Under the pieces are notes generated by a model. It was not told the DNA's origin. It saw only the letters and a program-made list of their open reading frames with translations, and ran no database searches. Below, piece by piece: positions 45,734 through 58,048 of a stretch of 64,000 nt of DNA (positions are counted from its first letter, which is position 1; every line of letters starts with the position of its first letter). Where the stretch lies: assembly GCA_027704905.1 (NCBI GenBank), contig CM051001.1, positions 36,473,972 through 36,537,971 on the forward strand, read 5' to 3'. This DNA is from Muraenolepis orangiensis. Lineage: Eukaryota > Chordata > Actinopteri > Gadiformes > Muraenolepididae. The translations under genes were made by a program, and so were the position numbers.

Positions 45734-47290
45734 TGTGGAGACGGCGATCGAGCCAGAGTGCCAGCGGCCCCGTTGGACCTTCTGAGCTGCCAGGAAAACT
45801 TCCGTCTTCCAGCGTCTAAAAGGCCACTTTCATTGAACCCCTGTTTCTGATGTTTATTCTGTGGGGACATTCATGAGGACGTTTTGGCTGAACCTACATT
45901 GGACTTAGTGCACTATCATCATCACCTTCATGTCAATTATTGTATTTAGTATTTAGTTATTAGAAATCTTAACCATTTTACTATTATTTGTTTAATCTTC
46001 TAACATGAAAAGAAACAAATTAACTGAGCAGTTATGAATAAATCATCAAGTCACGCAGGTGAAGGTGCTTGGATTAAAGTGTATAAAATAGTGTATCAAA
46101 TATGTTCTACGGTTCATTTTAACATTAACAACCACTAAAATACAGAAGTCATGTCATATGGTACCTTTTCGATACCGGGGCTGGGGCCGGACCATGTTTC
46201 TCTGTTATGGTCTTCCATTTTGAACCCAGTGAAACATTGACAGCAGATGTTGGGCTATGAAAAGAGTTTGCTAACTAATATCCTGATAGTCATTTAACAG
46301 TAGGACGTAGATGCGTTCTGCTGACACTTTAATTGTTATGGTAGTACTTCCTCTTTGATGTTATCTCTCATATATACACAAATATATTTATATGTAACCC
46401 TCAGTCTCTCAGACTGCGAGCCCCAGCGATGACTCTGCGTTGTGTAATGGGTTGATGTCAAAGGTGGAGTTTGCGGGGGTCACGGGGGGCATTGCCCCCC
46501 CCCCCCCCCCCCCGAATGTGTTACTGAATCGAGTCTAAAATCGAGTTCCAATCAAAATATTTCTTGTATATAGATATCCAAATATTTTAATAGATGTAAT
46601 AAAACACAATTATTCTAACACCAAAATCTTAATTATATTGTGTTTCGTTTTAAATCAACAGTCACGTGACATGTGTTGTTTGAAGTTAGACCCGCCTCTA
46701 TTTTGTGCACGTAGCGATTCGGCTTATGTTTCAGTATGCTGTTTCTGTACGCTGAGCAGTAATTGATTTTTTGATCGTCCAGGCATATGCGGGACGCGTT
46801 TACTTCTGCACTAAGTAGGACACTGGTTATTAATATTTACAAACCTACTGTAACAACCCTGAGCATTTTCTTATTTTGTGCCTGCTATAAGTTGGACCGT
46901 GAGTGCTTATTTAATAGTTTTCAATGTAACACGAAATGTGTTTGTGTACACTTAATGTTTTAAAAGGGTACATGGAAAATAAACTGTTTAATAAAATCAA
47001 ATTGATATTTCACTTTTCAGACTTTAACTTTATGGTTGCCAGTGCGCTTCAGTTGTGTGCGGCAGTGCCCTCATGTGTGAAAGACAAATACCCAACGTAA
47101 CCATGTGTGATATTTTAAAGAGGTCAGAAACGGATTTGATACGCTGTGTTGTTTGGCTTTATGGCAGCTTAAGTGTCTTCCGTTACTGTATGCGTAGTAC
47201 GCCACGCAAATAGTGATGTTTCTTGTTTCCCATAAATGACGTAATTTCCATGCATGCACAGTTTCACGGTTGGCAAAAGGTCCTTGTTAT
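45734..47290 (+). other. 3' UTR and flank of receptor copy 2
   Basis: Homologous to 31,569-33,050 and 58,572-60,108, with a poly-C run at 46,495-46,513. The homology stops at TTATTGGTA (about 47,289), where the gypsy LTR remnant begins. No exon recognised. Confidence 0.6.
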
Positions 47291-47720
47291 TGGTACATTT
47301 AATGAACACACACAATCAAACAAGATCCGGTCACCACATATATCACATCGCGCATTGATACCGTGTGTAGTGCCAGATGTAACATTTCCCCCCCCCTTAC
47401 GGAACCGACGGTTATAGTCAGTTACAAAATCACGCAGGTGCTCCGGCATGCTGCGTGCCCGAACTGGGCGGGACTCAGGTGCAACAACAACCACTGGCGG
47501 TGGCCCCACGACGTCCGGCTGGGCTAGAGGGGCTGGGGCTGGTGCGGCATCGAACCGTGCGGCCGGCAGAGCTGTAGCAGCAGGCACTGGGCCGGCGGGG
47601 GCGTGCACCTTACGCAGGCGGCTAGCATGCCAGCGCGTGCCATCAGTGAGCCTGAACGAAGCCGGGCCAAGCTGTTCGCTGACCTGGACAGGGTCTGACC
47701 AAAATGACTGGAGCTTGTTG

Positions 47721-49200
47721 TCACGGTGAGGTCGTCGGATCCTGACCCAGTCCAAGGCAGCCATGGCAGGTGGCCAAGCACGTCGGGCCCTGTCGAAACG
47801 GTTCTTCATCAGACGCTGGCGTATGGCGACTGTGGCCTGGGCGGATCCCTTTCCCCTCCAGATAAGAGGACAGTTTGTGGGAGACCATTTGGGGACCATT
47901 GTTGGTTGTGATCCTCTTGGGCAGGCCCCATCGCGCGAACAGGGAGTCAAGAATGTCAACCAACACCTTGGCTGTGACCGAGCCCACGGGTATTACCTCC
48001 GGCCACTTAGAGTGCAGGTCGTAGATCACGACGAGGAAACGCTGGTGATGCGGTACCCCGTGCAGCTCGCCGCAGATGTCGAGTTGCAGGTGCTCCCAGG
48101 GTTGGGACGGCCAGTCCAACGGCTGCATGGGTGGGGGTGGGGCTGGGGCCCTGGTCTTGCCACTAAGAAGGCAAGCAGTGCAGTCCTTAACCAGGGTCTC
48201 GATTTCCCTGTCGATGCCTGGCCACCACACCAAATCACGGCACCGCTGCTTGAGCCTGACTATGCCCAAGTGGCCCTCGTGCGCCATAGTCAGGATACGC
48301 GCCCGAAGGGCACTCAGGACCACCGTGCAGAGCCCGCGAGCCATGCAGGTGTCGTTCCAGCATGACAGTTCGACCCTGACCCTGAAGTAGGGAAGCAGCT
48401 CATCAGCTACCCTCGTCGACCAGCCCTGTCTGATGTAGGCCGAGAGTGTAGTGAGGGTTGGGTCATCAGCTGAGACGTCCTGGAGCTCCTTCAGCGACAC
48501 TGTCTCCTGAAGAGGTGTGTGGAGGAGCTGGACGAGGTCGTGCTCGGCCTGGTCCCGTTCAGGGGTCGAAGGTGGGTCTGAGGGTGGGTTGGGGATTGAG
48601 CGTGACAGCAGGTCAGCCACCACATTGTCCCGGCCTGGCGTGAACTGTAGGCGAAAGTTGTACTGCTGCAGGCGGTCGGCCCAACGGTGGAGACGGGGTG
48701 GTCTGCGGCCGGTGCCTGAAGTGGCCAGGAGGGTGGTGAGGGACTGGTGGTCCGTCCTCAATGTGAATGAGCGTCCATAGAGGTACATGTGCCAGCGTTC
48801 ACATGCCCAGAGGCACGCTAGGGCATCCCGCTCCCCCACCGAGTACCTCTGTTCTGTGGGGCTGAGAGCCCGTGAGGCAAAGGCGATTGGCCTCTCGACC
48901 CCCTTTTGCAGCTGGGACATCACCGCACCAATGGCCGTGGCAGAGGGGTCGCATGTGACGAGGGTGGGGCTGGCCAGGTCGAAGTACGCTAGGACCGGTG
49001 GAGAGGTGAGGTGGGCCTTCAGGAGGCACACGGCGTCCGAGCAGGCAGGCGTCCAGAGCCAGGGCTCGCCCTGTTTCAGCAGGTGGCGCAGTGGGGTGGT
49101 CGTAGCCGAGTACTGTGGCAGGAAGCGGAGGTAGAACGCCGTCATGCCCAGGAAGGAGGCTAACTGAGCAGCTGAGGTGGGCTCCGGGACACGGCGTCCG
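47721..49200 (-). pseudogene. gypsy A RNase H and integrase region
   Basis: Frame 49,145-47,721 has the RT connection (FYLRFLPQYSATTTPLRHLL), RNase H (FDLASPTLVTCDPSATAIGA, LRTDHQSL), and the integrase zinc finger (H...CTACL). The integrase core has LDICGEL, then ITTNNGPQ where family members have an Asp (TDNGPQ): a catalytic residue is changed. After this the coding jumps to the integrase C-terminal region (RLMKNRFDRARR, DWVRIRRPHR, LTDGTRWHASRLRKV at 47,800-47,580) in another frame. The stretch with the third catalytic residue, roughly 80-100 codons, is deleted. The integrase is therefore inactive. Confidence 0.8.
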
Positions 49201-49893
49201 TGTTTGAGTAGAGTGGGTATATGCCGTCAGCCGAGAGGCGGAACCCCACGAACTCAACGGCTGGGGCGGCGAAGACACACTTCTCACCGTTGAGTGTGAG
49301 GTGGTGCTTGGCCAGTGCACCGAACACGCTGTGGAGGCGCTCATCGTGGCTCTCGACGGTGGCCCTGTGAACCACGATGTCGTCAAGGTAGATGGCCACA
49401 CCCGGGATGCCGAGATGGAGGCCATGATCTTTTGGAAGCAGCTGGGGGCAGAGCTTAGACCAAACGCCATGCGTTTGTAACGGAAGATCCCTTTGTGGGT
49501 GATAAACACAGTGAGATTGCGGCTCTCGGGGTGTAGTGGCACCTGGAGGTAGCCCTGGCGGAGGTCCAGCTTGGAGAACACAGTGGACCCGTAGAACTGG
49601 GTGGTGAGCTCGTCTGACGTTGGCAAGGGGTATTTGTTGGGAAAGATGGCCTTGTTTACTGCTCTCAAGTCCACGCAGAGTCGCAGCCCCCCAGACTTCT
49701 TCTTGGCCACCACGATGTTGGAGATCCAGGGCGACGCATTCACCTGCTCAATGATGTCGCCATCGAGCATGCTCTGTAGCTCAGAGGAGATGTCATCGCG
49801 GAGGGCCAGTGGGGAGCGGCGGAGGGGCTGAGTGACAGGTCTCACTTGCGGGTCTACCAGGGGCTGGTGGGCGAAAACATCGAGACAGCCCAC
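49201..49893 (-). pseudogene. gypsy A reverse transcriptase region
   Basis: Motifs in order from 49,893: SPWISNIVVAKKKSGGLRLC, NKYPLPTSDEL, STVFSKLDLRQGYLQV, FRYKRMAFGLSSAP. A one-base shift near 49,413 puts VAIYLDDIVVH (active-site YLDD intact) in the next frame at 49,399-49,360. A second shift near 49,200 separates it from RNase H. Both shifts are shared with copy B, so they predate the duplication. Confidence 0.82.
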
Positions 49894-50230
49894 ACCGCTG
49901 AACAGTGCAGGCCACTGTTGCTGCCAGGGGATGGCAACGGTGGATCTCAGAGCCAGAGGTGTCTAATAGAGTGAAACCGAGGCTGTTGAAGAGGTCGAGG
50001 CCTAGGAGGTTGGTCCCGTGGCGTGCAATATTGAACCTGAAGACTGGCAGTGTCTTCTCTCCGTATTTCACGGGAAGCTGTAGGGAGCCCACAATGTCAA
50101 TCTTGGAGTTAGCATAGCCACGCAGCGTGGTGGTGGGCGGGCCCAGTGGCTCGTGGGAGAAGAACTGTTTATAAGTCACTCAGTTCAGGAGGGACACCGT
50201 AGCACCCGTGTCTAGGAGGAGGGGCAGAGT
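49894..50230 (-). pseudogene. gypsy A protease region
   Basis: The aspartic protease active site LLLDTGATVSLLN is encoded near 50,222-50,183 (DTGA codons at 50,212-50,201). A TGA codon follows immediately at 50,182-50,180, then the frame continues with TYKQFFSHEPL, YANSKIDIVGSL and NIARHGTNLLGLDL. The in-frame stop inactivates it unless read through. Confidence 0.75.
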
Positions 50231-50299
50231 GACATCACCAACCATCAATGAACATGTTTTAAATGGCACTCGTCCTGAGTTGACATTGTGGATGATCGT

Positions 50300-51109
50300 G
50301 GTAGGTGGTTGGGAGGCTCTAGCTGGGGCAGACCTACAGACGTTGTGGAAGTGATTCAGCCTCCCGCAGTTGGAGCAGGTTTTACCACGGGCAGGACAGG
50401 TCTGAGCTCTTGAGTCGTGTGCAGGAGAGCCACAATTCCCACACGGCTCCCACGTGACTGAGAGGCTAGTTGTACACTCCCCCCGCTGCTGTCTGCACTC
50501 ACGAGGAGTGGCGGTGGAGGAGGGGCGTCAGTGAGTCGCACGCACGCGCGCGCGCTGCCTCATCTGCTGCTGGCGAGTTGGAAGAAGCCGACAATGTAGC
50601 TGCATATTCGAGAGCAGATTCAACCTGAACGGCTAGGTGTAGAGCTGCTGCTAGTGTCACGTCATCGTTTTCCATCAACAGTCTTTCCCTAATCTTGTCA
50701 CAGTTTGTGTGCAGTATGGTCTCTGATCAGTTCGTCTTGTAACGCGCCAAACTTGCACGAGCTTGCCAAACCTCGTAGATCAGCCACGTACTGCGTCACC
50801 GACTCACCCGGCCGCTGGTGTCTCCGTCCGAATATGACGCGGCGGAGGAGAGCACTCTGTGGGATGACTCCTCAGTAGGGCCACAGTCTCTGTGTAACCC
50901 GCTGCGGGGCCGAGAGTTTCAAACACACGCTGTCCCTCTGCTCCTAGACAGTGCAGCAGCAGTGCACGTTTCCTCTCCGCGGACACTCTCTCCAAGCTGG
51001 CAGCTAGGATATATGTCTCGAATGAGGAAATCCAGTGGGGCCACGGCATCAGTGGCTCGCCCGGCGTGGCTAGGAAGGGGGAGGGTGGTGGTATCCAACA
51101 ATCAGCCAT
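50300..51109 (-). pseudogene. gypsy A gag region
   Basis: Starts MADCWIPPPSPFLATPGEPL at 51,109, just inside the primer-binding site. A capsid-like segment (WISSFETYILAA, RALLLHCLGAEGQRVF) follows. A shift near 50,860 moves the frame (RRHQRPGESVTQYVADLRGL). It ends with two zinc knuckles, CGNCGSPAHDSRAQTC and CSNCGRLNHFHNVC, at about 50,440-50,340. This layout fits K02A2.6-type gypsy elements common in fish. Confidence 0.75.
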
Positions 51110-51453
51110 TCTCGTCGCCAATGATATGTTCGAATAATGAAGAATGAGACGGGAGTTAACGTTGGAGTTGAGTCTACTCCATTTAATGAACACACACAAT
51201 CAAACAAGATCCGGTCACCACATATATCAGAGTACCGAACAGGTAGTGGGCAGGCGACGGGTACCAAACAGACGGAAGAACACGTGCAGTATAAAGTAAC
51301 GACCTCACGCTGGGGTAAAGGATAGACAAAGTATATATACCCCAGGTGAGGTGATTAGCCATTAGACAGTGTGATAGCTGACAGGTGTGTGTGTGTGCGC
51401 CACCAGCGCACGTGGCTTGGCCACGCCCCCTGCCAACCACCGTAACCGTGACA

Positions 51454-51664
51454 GTTATAAATTAAATACACGCAGACTTGTACTCCAGTTTAGGTACTTT
51501 ACTGAGAAGACTTTGGTGGTTTAACACATACATGACAGGTACATTCCCAAGCATGACACGAGTGACGCGGTCGGCCGGGTCACACGCTTACCTGTCCAGA
51601 GGGTATACGGACTTCCTGAACAAAAGTTCCTATGTAAACATAGTGATACAATCTCAATATATAA
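51454..51664 (+). other. Unassigned sequence between gypsy LTR and receptor copy 3
   Basis: About 210 bp with no match to the receptor copy 2 intron. Homology to that intron resumes at about 51,665 (ATGAGACCCAATGG). It may be another LTR or insertion remnant. Repeated identically at 57,159-57,369. Confidence 0.4.
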
Positions 51665-51739
51665 CAATGAGACCCAATGGTTTTATGTCCATCCTACTGT
51701 CACATTGTAAGACTCAACTCATCAGTTGTTTGCCCTTAG

Positions 51740-52181
51740 CACCGGTCTCCTCTCCCCTCCTGTCCTTGGAGTGTCTGGCCAGCGGAGAGCAGAGGGTGTC
51801 CTGTTCCGCCGAGGGGGACGCACTCCGCTACGGATGGAGTCTAGATGGAAACCGGACGGCTAGCCACATGACTCTGAAGCTGGGCCTGTCAGGAGTGATC
51901 AAATGCTCGGTCAGCAACGACGTCAGCAACGCAACGGCAAGCACAACCGTGTCTGTGTGTGTCGGTGAGTGAAAGATACAAGGACATAAATGGGGCACTA
52001 TCCGTTGATTCATCACATGAACCGTAACTACCATTGTCTCTCATAGGCTTCATTTATGTAAATTGCACATCAAATGGGACCTCTATATCACAGTGGGTGC
52101 AAAGAGACAACAACACCGTATGCATTGAGACAACACAAGCCCAAGATGTGGGTTAGCAGACTAGCCCATACACACCCATAT

Positions 52182-52257
<76 letters not shown>

Positions 52258-52290
52258 TACATACTGTATATACTGTATACATATATAAAC

Positions 52291-52337
<47 letters not shown>

Positions 52338-52860
52338 GTCAGTGATAAATGGATTTTAGCAACCATTGTTAATGAGGTGTGAAAATAATGAAATAAGTCT
52401 GCTTTCCTATTAACATATATATACATATGTGTATAAATGTATATAACTATATAGATGTTTGTCCTCTGTCTGCCATACTTTTTTCCCAGAGCGCATCCAT
52501 ATAATAATAAATGATTTTCGGGCAGCGATAGTGCTGCTGCTAACAGTTGCATTGGGAGTCTACTGCGCGCGAAGGAAGAAAACCTCGAAAGGTACAAAAT
52601 GGCGGGCTCTTTGCTACATACTACATTATGTAGAGTCTAATGTTGCGTAACCATGTGAGTACAGTCACTGTTACGCTGTTATGGAATGGAATGGAACACT
52701 GTCATATTTTGGGAGGTGAGACATTGCAACACCTTAAAACTACGTTCTGCTCTCTCAGTTCCTCCTTTTTTCTCCGCTCGGTTGAAACTAACGTGGACTG
52801 TTTGTACTCTCAGCCCCGAAGGACCAGACCCTAACAGCTGGAAACACACACGTCTGGTGA
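51740..52860 (+). pseudogene. CD2/SLAM-like receptor copy 3, 5'-truncated
   Basis: Exons: 51,740-51,964 second Ig domain (225 nt); 52,047-52,151 juxtamembrane (105 nt; donor GTTAGC where copy 2 has GTAAGC); 52,490-52,591 TM (102 nt; FRAAIVLLLTVALGVYC); 52,814-52,860 tail with TGA. All frames are open and phase compatible. The signal-peptide and V-domain exons are absent: upstream is a gypsy element. It could be a relic, or could be transcribed from the adjacent LTR region, but the gypsy runs antisense to it. Polyadenylation signal AATAAA at 53,164. Confidence 0.75.
52189..52255. repeat. (AC)n microsatellite, receptor copy 3 intron
   Basis: About 33 AC units, followed at 52,303-52,334 by (AT)n. 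Confidence 0.95.
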
Positions 52861-53644
52861 TGTGGAGACGGCGATCGAGCCAGAGTGCCAGCGGCCCCGT
52901 TGGACCTTCTGAGCTGCCAGGAAGACTTCCGTCTTCCAGCGTCTAAAAGGCCACTTTCATTGAACCCCTGTTTCTGATGTTTATTCTGTGGGGACATTCA
53001 TGAGGACGTTTTGGCTGAACCTACATTGGACTTAGTGCACTATCATCATCACCTTCATGTCAATTATTGAATTTAATATTTAGTTATTAGACTTCTTAAC
53101 CATTTTACTAATATTTGTTTAATCTTCTAACATGAAAAGAAACAAATTAACTGAGCAGTTATGAATAAATCATTCTGAAAGCTGTATTCCTTAAACCCAG
53201 TCACGCAGGTGAAGGTGCTTGGATTAAGGTGTATAAAATAGTGTATCAAATATGTTCTACGGTTCATTTTAACATTAACAACCACTAAAACAAAGAAGTC
53301 ATGTCATATGGTACCTTTTCGATACCGGGGCTGGGGCCGGACCATGTTTCTCTGTTATGGTCTTCCATTTTGAACCCAGTGAAACATTGACAGCAGATGT
53401 TGGGCTATGAAAAGAGTTTTCTAACTCATATCCTGATAGTCATTTAACAGTAGGATGTAGATTAATGTGTAATTGTGTAATTGTTATGGTAGTACTTCCT
53501 CTTTGATGTTATCTCTCATATATACACAAATATATTTATATGTAACCCTGTCTCTTAGACGGCGAGCCCCAGCGATGACTCTGCGTTGTGTAATGGGTTG
53601 ATGTCATAGGTGGAGTTTGCGGGGGCACGGGGGGCATTGCCCCC
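52861..53644 (+). other. 3' UTR and flank of receptor copy 3
   Basis: Homologous to the flanks of the other copies. It ends in GGGGGGCATTGCCCCCC, where it is joined directly to gypsy integrase DNA at 53,646. Confidence 0.7.
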
Positions 53645-53645
53645 C

Positions 53646-54905
53646 AGGGAGTCAAGAATGTCAACCAACACCTTGGCTGTGACCGAGCCCACGGGTATTA
53701 CCTCCGGCCACTTAGAGTGCAGGTCGTAGATCACGACGAGGAAACGCTGGTGATGCGGTACCCCGTGCAGCTCGCCGCAGATGTCGAGTTGCAGGTGCTC
53801 CCAGGGTTGGGACGGCCAGTCCAACGGCTGCATGGGTGGGGGTGGGGCTGGGGCCCTGGTCTTGCCACTAAGAAGGCAAGCAGTGCAGTCCTTAACCAGG
53901 GTCTCGATTTCCCTGTCGATGCCTGGCCACCACACCAAATCACGGCACCGCTGCTTGAGCCTGACTATGCCCAAGTGGCCCTCGTGCGCCATAGTCAGGA
54001 TACGCGCCCGAAGGGCACTCAGGACCACCGTGCAGAGCCCGCGAGCCATGCAGGTGTCGTTCCAGCATGACAGTTCGACCCTGACCCTGAAGTAGGGAAG
54101 CAGCTCATCAGCTACCCTCGTCGACCAGCCCTGTCTGATGTAGGCCGAGAGTGTAGTGAGGGTTGGGTCATCAGCTGAGACGTCCTGGAGCTCCTTCAGC
54201 GACACTGTCTCCTGAAGAGGTGTGTGGAGGAGCTGGACGAGGTCGTGCTCGGCCTGGTCCCGTTCAGGGGTCGAAGGTGGGTCTGAGGGTGGGTTGGGGA
54301 TTGAGCGTGACAGCAGGTCAGCCACCACATTGTCCCGGCCTGGCGTGAACTGTAGGCGAAAGTTGTACTGCTGCAGGCGGTCGGCCCAACGGTGGAGACG
54401 GGGTGGTCTGCGGCCGGTGCCTGAAGTGGCCAGGAGGGTGGTGAGGGACTGGTGGTCCGTCCTCAATGTGAATGAGCGTCCATAGAGGTACATGTGCCAG
54501 CGTTCACATGCCCAGAGGCACGCTAGGGCATCCCGCTCCCCCACCGAGTACCTCTGTTCTGTGGGGCTGAGAGCCCGTGAGGCAAAGGCGATTGGCCTCT
54601 CGACCCCCTTTTGCAGCTGGGACATCACCGCACCAATGGCCGTGGCAGAGGGGTCGCATGTGACGAGGGTGGGGCTGGCCAGGTCGAAGTACGCTAGGAC
54701 CGGTGGAGAGGTGAGGTGGGCCTTCAGGAGGCACACGGCGTCCGAGCAGGCAGGCGTCCAGAGCCAGGGCTCGCCCTGTTTCAGCAGGTGGCGCAGTGGG
54801 GTGGTCGTAGCCGAGTACTGTGGCAGGAAGCGGAGGTAGAACGCCGTCATGCCCAGGAAGGAGGCTAACTGAGCAGCTGAGGTGGGCTCCGGGACACGGC
54901 GTCCG
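53646..54905 (-). pseudogene. gypsy B RNase H and partial integrase
   Basis: Frame 54,850 downward matches copy A through the integrase core (SKWPEVIPVGSVTAKVLVDI), ending at LDSLGG where it crosses the duplication junction into receptor flank. See copy A for domains. Confidence 0.8.
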
Positions 54906-55598
54906 TGTTTGAGTAGAGTGGGTATATGCCGTCAGCCGAGAGGCGGAACCCCACGAACTCAACGGCTGGGGCGGCGAAGACACACTTCTCACCGTTGAGT
55001 GTGAGGTGGTGCTTGGCCAGTGCACCGAACACGCTGTGGAGGCGCTCATCGTGGCTCTCGACGGTGGCCCTGTGAACCACGATGTCGTCAAGGTAGATGG
55101 CCACACCCGGGATGCCGAGATGGAGGCCATGATCTTTTGGAAGCAGCTGGGGGCAGAGCTTAGACCAAACGCCATGCGTTTGTAACGGAAGATCCCTTTG
55201 TGGGTGATAAACACAGTGAGATTGCGGCTCTCGGGGTGTAGTGGCACCTGGAGGTAGCCCTGGCGGAGGTCCAGCTTGGAGAACACAGTGGACCCGTAGA
55301 ACTGGGTGGTGAGCTCGTCTGACGTTGGCAAGGGGTATTTGTTGGGAAAGATGGCCTTGTTTACTGCTCTCAAGTCCACGCAGAGTCGCAGCCCCCCAGA
55401 CTTCTTCTTGGCCACCACGATGTTGGAGATCCAGGGCGACGCATTCACCTGCTCAATGATGTCGCCATCGAGCATGCTCTGTAGCTCAGAGGAGATGTCA
55501 TCGCGGAGGGCCAGTGGGGAGCGGCGGAGGGGCTGAGTGACAGGTCTCACTTGCGGGTCTACCAGGGGCTGGTGGGCGAAAACATCGAGACAGCCCAC
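54906..55598 (-). pseudogene. gypsy B reverse transcriptase region
   Basis: Same motifs and the same two frameshifts as copy A, at positions 5,705 bp higher. Confidence 0.8.
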
Positions 55599-56814
55599 AC
55601 CGCTGAACAGTGCAGGCCACTGTTGCTGCCAGGGGATGGCAACGGTGGATCTCAGAGCCAGAGGTGTCTAATAGAGTGAAACCGAGGCTGTTGAAGAGGT
55701 CGAGGCCTAGGAGGTTGGTCCCGTGGCGTGCAATATTGAACCTGAAGACTGGCAGTGTCTTCTCTCCGTATTTCACGGGAAGCTGTAGGGAGCCCACAAT
55801 GTCAATCTTGGAGTTAGCATAGCCACGCAGCGTGGTGGTGGGCGGGCCCAGTGGCTCGTGGGAGAAGAACTGTTTATAAGTCACTCAGTTCAGGAGGGAC
55901 ACCGTAGCACCCGTGTCTAGGAGGAGGGGCAGAGTGACATCACCAACCATCAATGAACATGTTTTAAATGGCACTCGTCCTGAGTTGACATTGTGGATGA
56001 TCGTGGTAGGTGGTTGGGAGGCTCTAGCTGGGGCAGACCTACAGACGTTGTGGAAGTGATTCAGCCTCCCGCAGTTGGAGCAGGTTTTACCACGGGCAGG
56101 ACAGGTCTGAGCTCTTGAGTCGTGTGCAGGAGAGCCACAATTCCCACACGGCTCCCACGTGACTGAGAGGCTAGTTGTACACTCCCCCCGCTGCTGTCTG
56201 CACTCACGAGGAGTGGCGGTGGAGGAGGGGCGTCAGTGAGTCGCACGCACGCGCGCGCGCTGCCTCATCTGCTGCTGGCGAGTTGGAAGAAGCCGACAAT
56301 GTAGCTGCATATTCGAGAGCAGATTCAACCTGAACGGCTAGGTGTAGAGCTGCTGCTAGTGTCACGTCATCGTTTTCCATCAACAGTCTTTCCCTAATCT
56401 TGTCACAGTTTGTGTGCAGTATGGTCTCTGATCAGTTCGTCTTGTAACGCGCCAAACTTGCACGAGCTTGCCAAACCTCGTAGATCAGCCACGTACTGCG
56501 TCACCGACTCACCCGGCCGCTGGTGTCTCCGTCCGAATATGACGCGGCGGAGGAGAGCACTCTGTGGGATGACTCCTCAGTAGGGCCACAGTCTCTGTGT
56601 AACCCGCTGCGGGGCCGAGAGTTTCAAACACACGCTGTCCCTCTGCTCCTAGACAGTGCAGCAGCAGTGCACGTTTCCTCTCCGCGGACACTCTCTCCAA
56701 GCTGGCAGCTAGGATATATGTCTCGAATGAGGAAATCCAGTGGGGCCACGGCATCAGTGGCTCGCCCGGCGTGGCTAGGAAGGGGGAGGGTGGTGGTATC
56801 CAACAATCAGCCAT
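55599..56814 (-). pseudogene. gypsy B protease and gag region
   Basis: Protease DTGA at 55,917-55,906 with the same following stop. Gag starts at 56,814, with the zinc knuckles near 56,045-56,145. Same lesions as copy A. Confidence 0.75.
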
Positions 56815-57444
56815 TCTCGTCGCCAATGATATGTTCGAATAATGAAGAATGAGACGGGAGTTAACGTTGGAGTTGAGTCTACTCCATTTAATGAACACAC
56901 ACAATCAAACAAGATCCGGTCACCACATATATCAGAGTACCGAACAGGTAGTGGGCAGGCGACGGGTACCAAACAGACGGAAGAACACGTGCAGTATAAA
57001 GTAACGACCTCACGCTGGGGTAAAGGATAGACAAAGTATATATACCCCAGGTGAGGTGATTAGCCATTAGACAGTGTGATAGCTGACAGGTGTGTGTGTG
57101 TGCGCCACCAGCGCACGTGGCTTGGCCACGCCCCCTGCCAACCACCGTAACCGTGACAGTTATAAATTAAATACACGCAGACTTGTACTCCAGTTTAGGT
57201 ACTTTACTGAGAAGACTTTGGTGGTTTAACACATACATGACAGGTACATTCCCAAGCATGACACGAGTGACGCGGTCGGCCGGGTCACACGCTTACCTGT
57301 CCAGAGGGTATACGGACTTCCTGAACAAAAGTTCCTATGTAAACATAGTGATACAATCTCAATATATAACAATGAGACCCAATGGTTTTATGTCCATCCT
57401 ACTGTCACATTGTAAGACTCAACTCATCAGTTGTTTGCCCTTAG

Positions 57445-57886
57445 CACCGGTCTCCTCTCCCCTCCTGTCCTTGGAGTGTCTGGCCAGCGGAGAGCAGAGG
57501 GTGTCCTGTTCCGCCGAGGGGGACGCACTCCGCTACGGATGGAGTCTAGATGGAAACCGGACGGCTAGCCACATGACTCTGAAGCTGGGCCTGTCAGGAG
57601 TGATCAAATGCTCGGTCAGCAACGACGTCAGCAACGCAACGGCAAGCACAACCGTGTCTGTGTGTGTCGGTGAGTGAAAGATACAAGGACATAAATGGGG
57701 CACTATCCGTTGATTCATCACATGAACCGTAACTACCATTGTCTCTCATAGGCTTCATTTATGTAAATTGCACATCAAATGGGACCTCTATATCACAGTG
57801 GGTGCAAAGAGACAACAACACCGTATGCATTGAGACAACACAAGCCCAAGATGTGGGTTAGCAGACTAGCCCATACACACCCATAT

Positions 57887-57966
<80 letters not shown>

Positions 57967-57999
57967 TACATACTGTATATACTGTATACATATATAAAC

Positions 58000-58048
<49 letters not shown>

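Larger units (their letters stand above)
47291..51453 (-). mobile_element. Ty3/gypsy LTR retrotransposon copy A, defective
   Basis: Minus-strand element. The 5' LTR is 51,122-51,453 (TGTCACGG...ATATCA, 332 bp, with a TATATATAC box), followed at once by primer-binding-type TTGGCGACGAG (51,121 down). Order inward: gag, two CCHC knuckles, protease, RT, RNase H, integrase, a C-rich polypurine-tract complement (47,385-47,397), then a short 3' LTR remnant to about 47,291. The two LTRs share only about 48 bp (47,294-47,341 versus 51,180-51,228), so the 3' LTR is heavily deleted or of different origin. Several indels and stops break gag and pol. Not functional as shown. Confidence 0.88.
47940..53645. 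repeat. Tandem duplication unit 1 (5.7 kb: gypsy + receptor copy 3)
   Basis: Unit 1 is repeated head-to-tail with a constant offset of 5,705 bp across gypsy A/B and the receptor Ig exons, growing to 5,711 after the intronic microsatellites. Coding translations of the long frames are identical between units. One visible coding difference is in the TM exon (GATAGTGCT versus GATTGCGCT). Confidence 0.95.
53646..57158 (-). mobile_element. Ty3/gypsy copy B, 3'-truncated
   Basis: Near-identical to copy A from integrase (53,646) to the 5' LTR (56,827-57,158), including the same RT frameshifts (near 49,413 and 49,200 in A), the protease stop, YLDD and the altered integrase TNNGPQ site. The integrase C-terminus, polypurine tract and 3' LTR are missing because the duplication breakpoint lies inside integrase. 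It is therefore a passenger of segmental duplication and not a new insertion. Confidence 0.92.

Noticed and set aside
47448..48390. Plus-strand ORFs opposite the gypsy pol region
   Set aside because: Antisense shadows of integrase/RNase H coding; the same in the second unit.
52686..52946. 86-codon ORF across the receptor tail exon (also 58,397-58,657)
   Set aside because: It crosses the intron-exon border in a frame not compatible with the TM exon phase.
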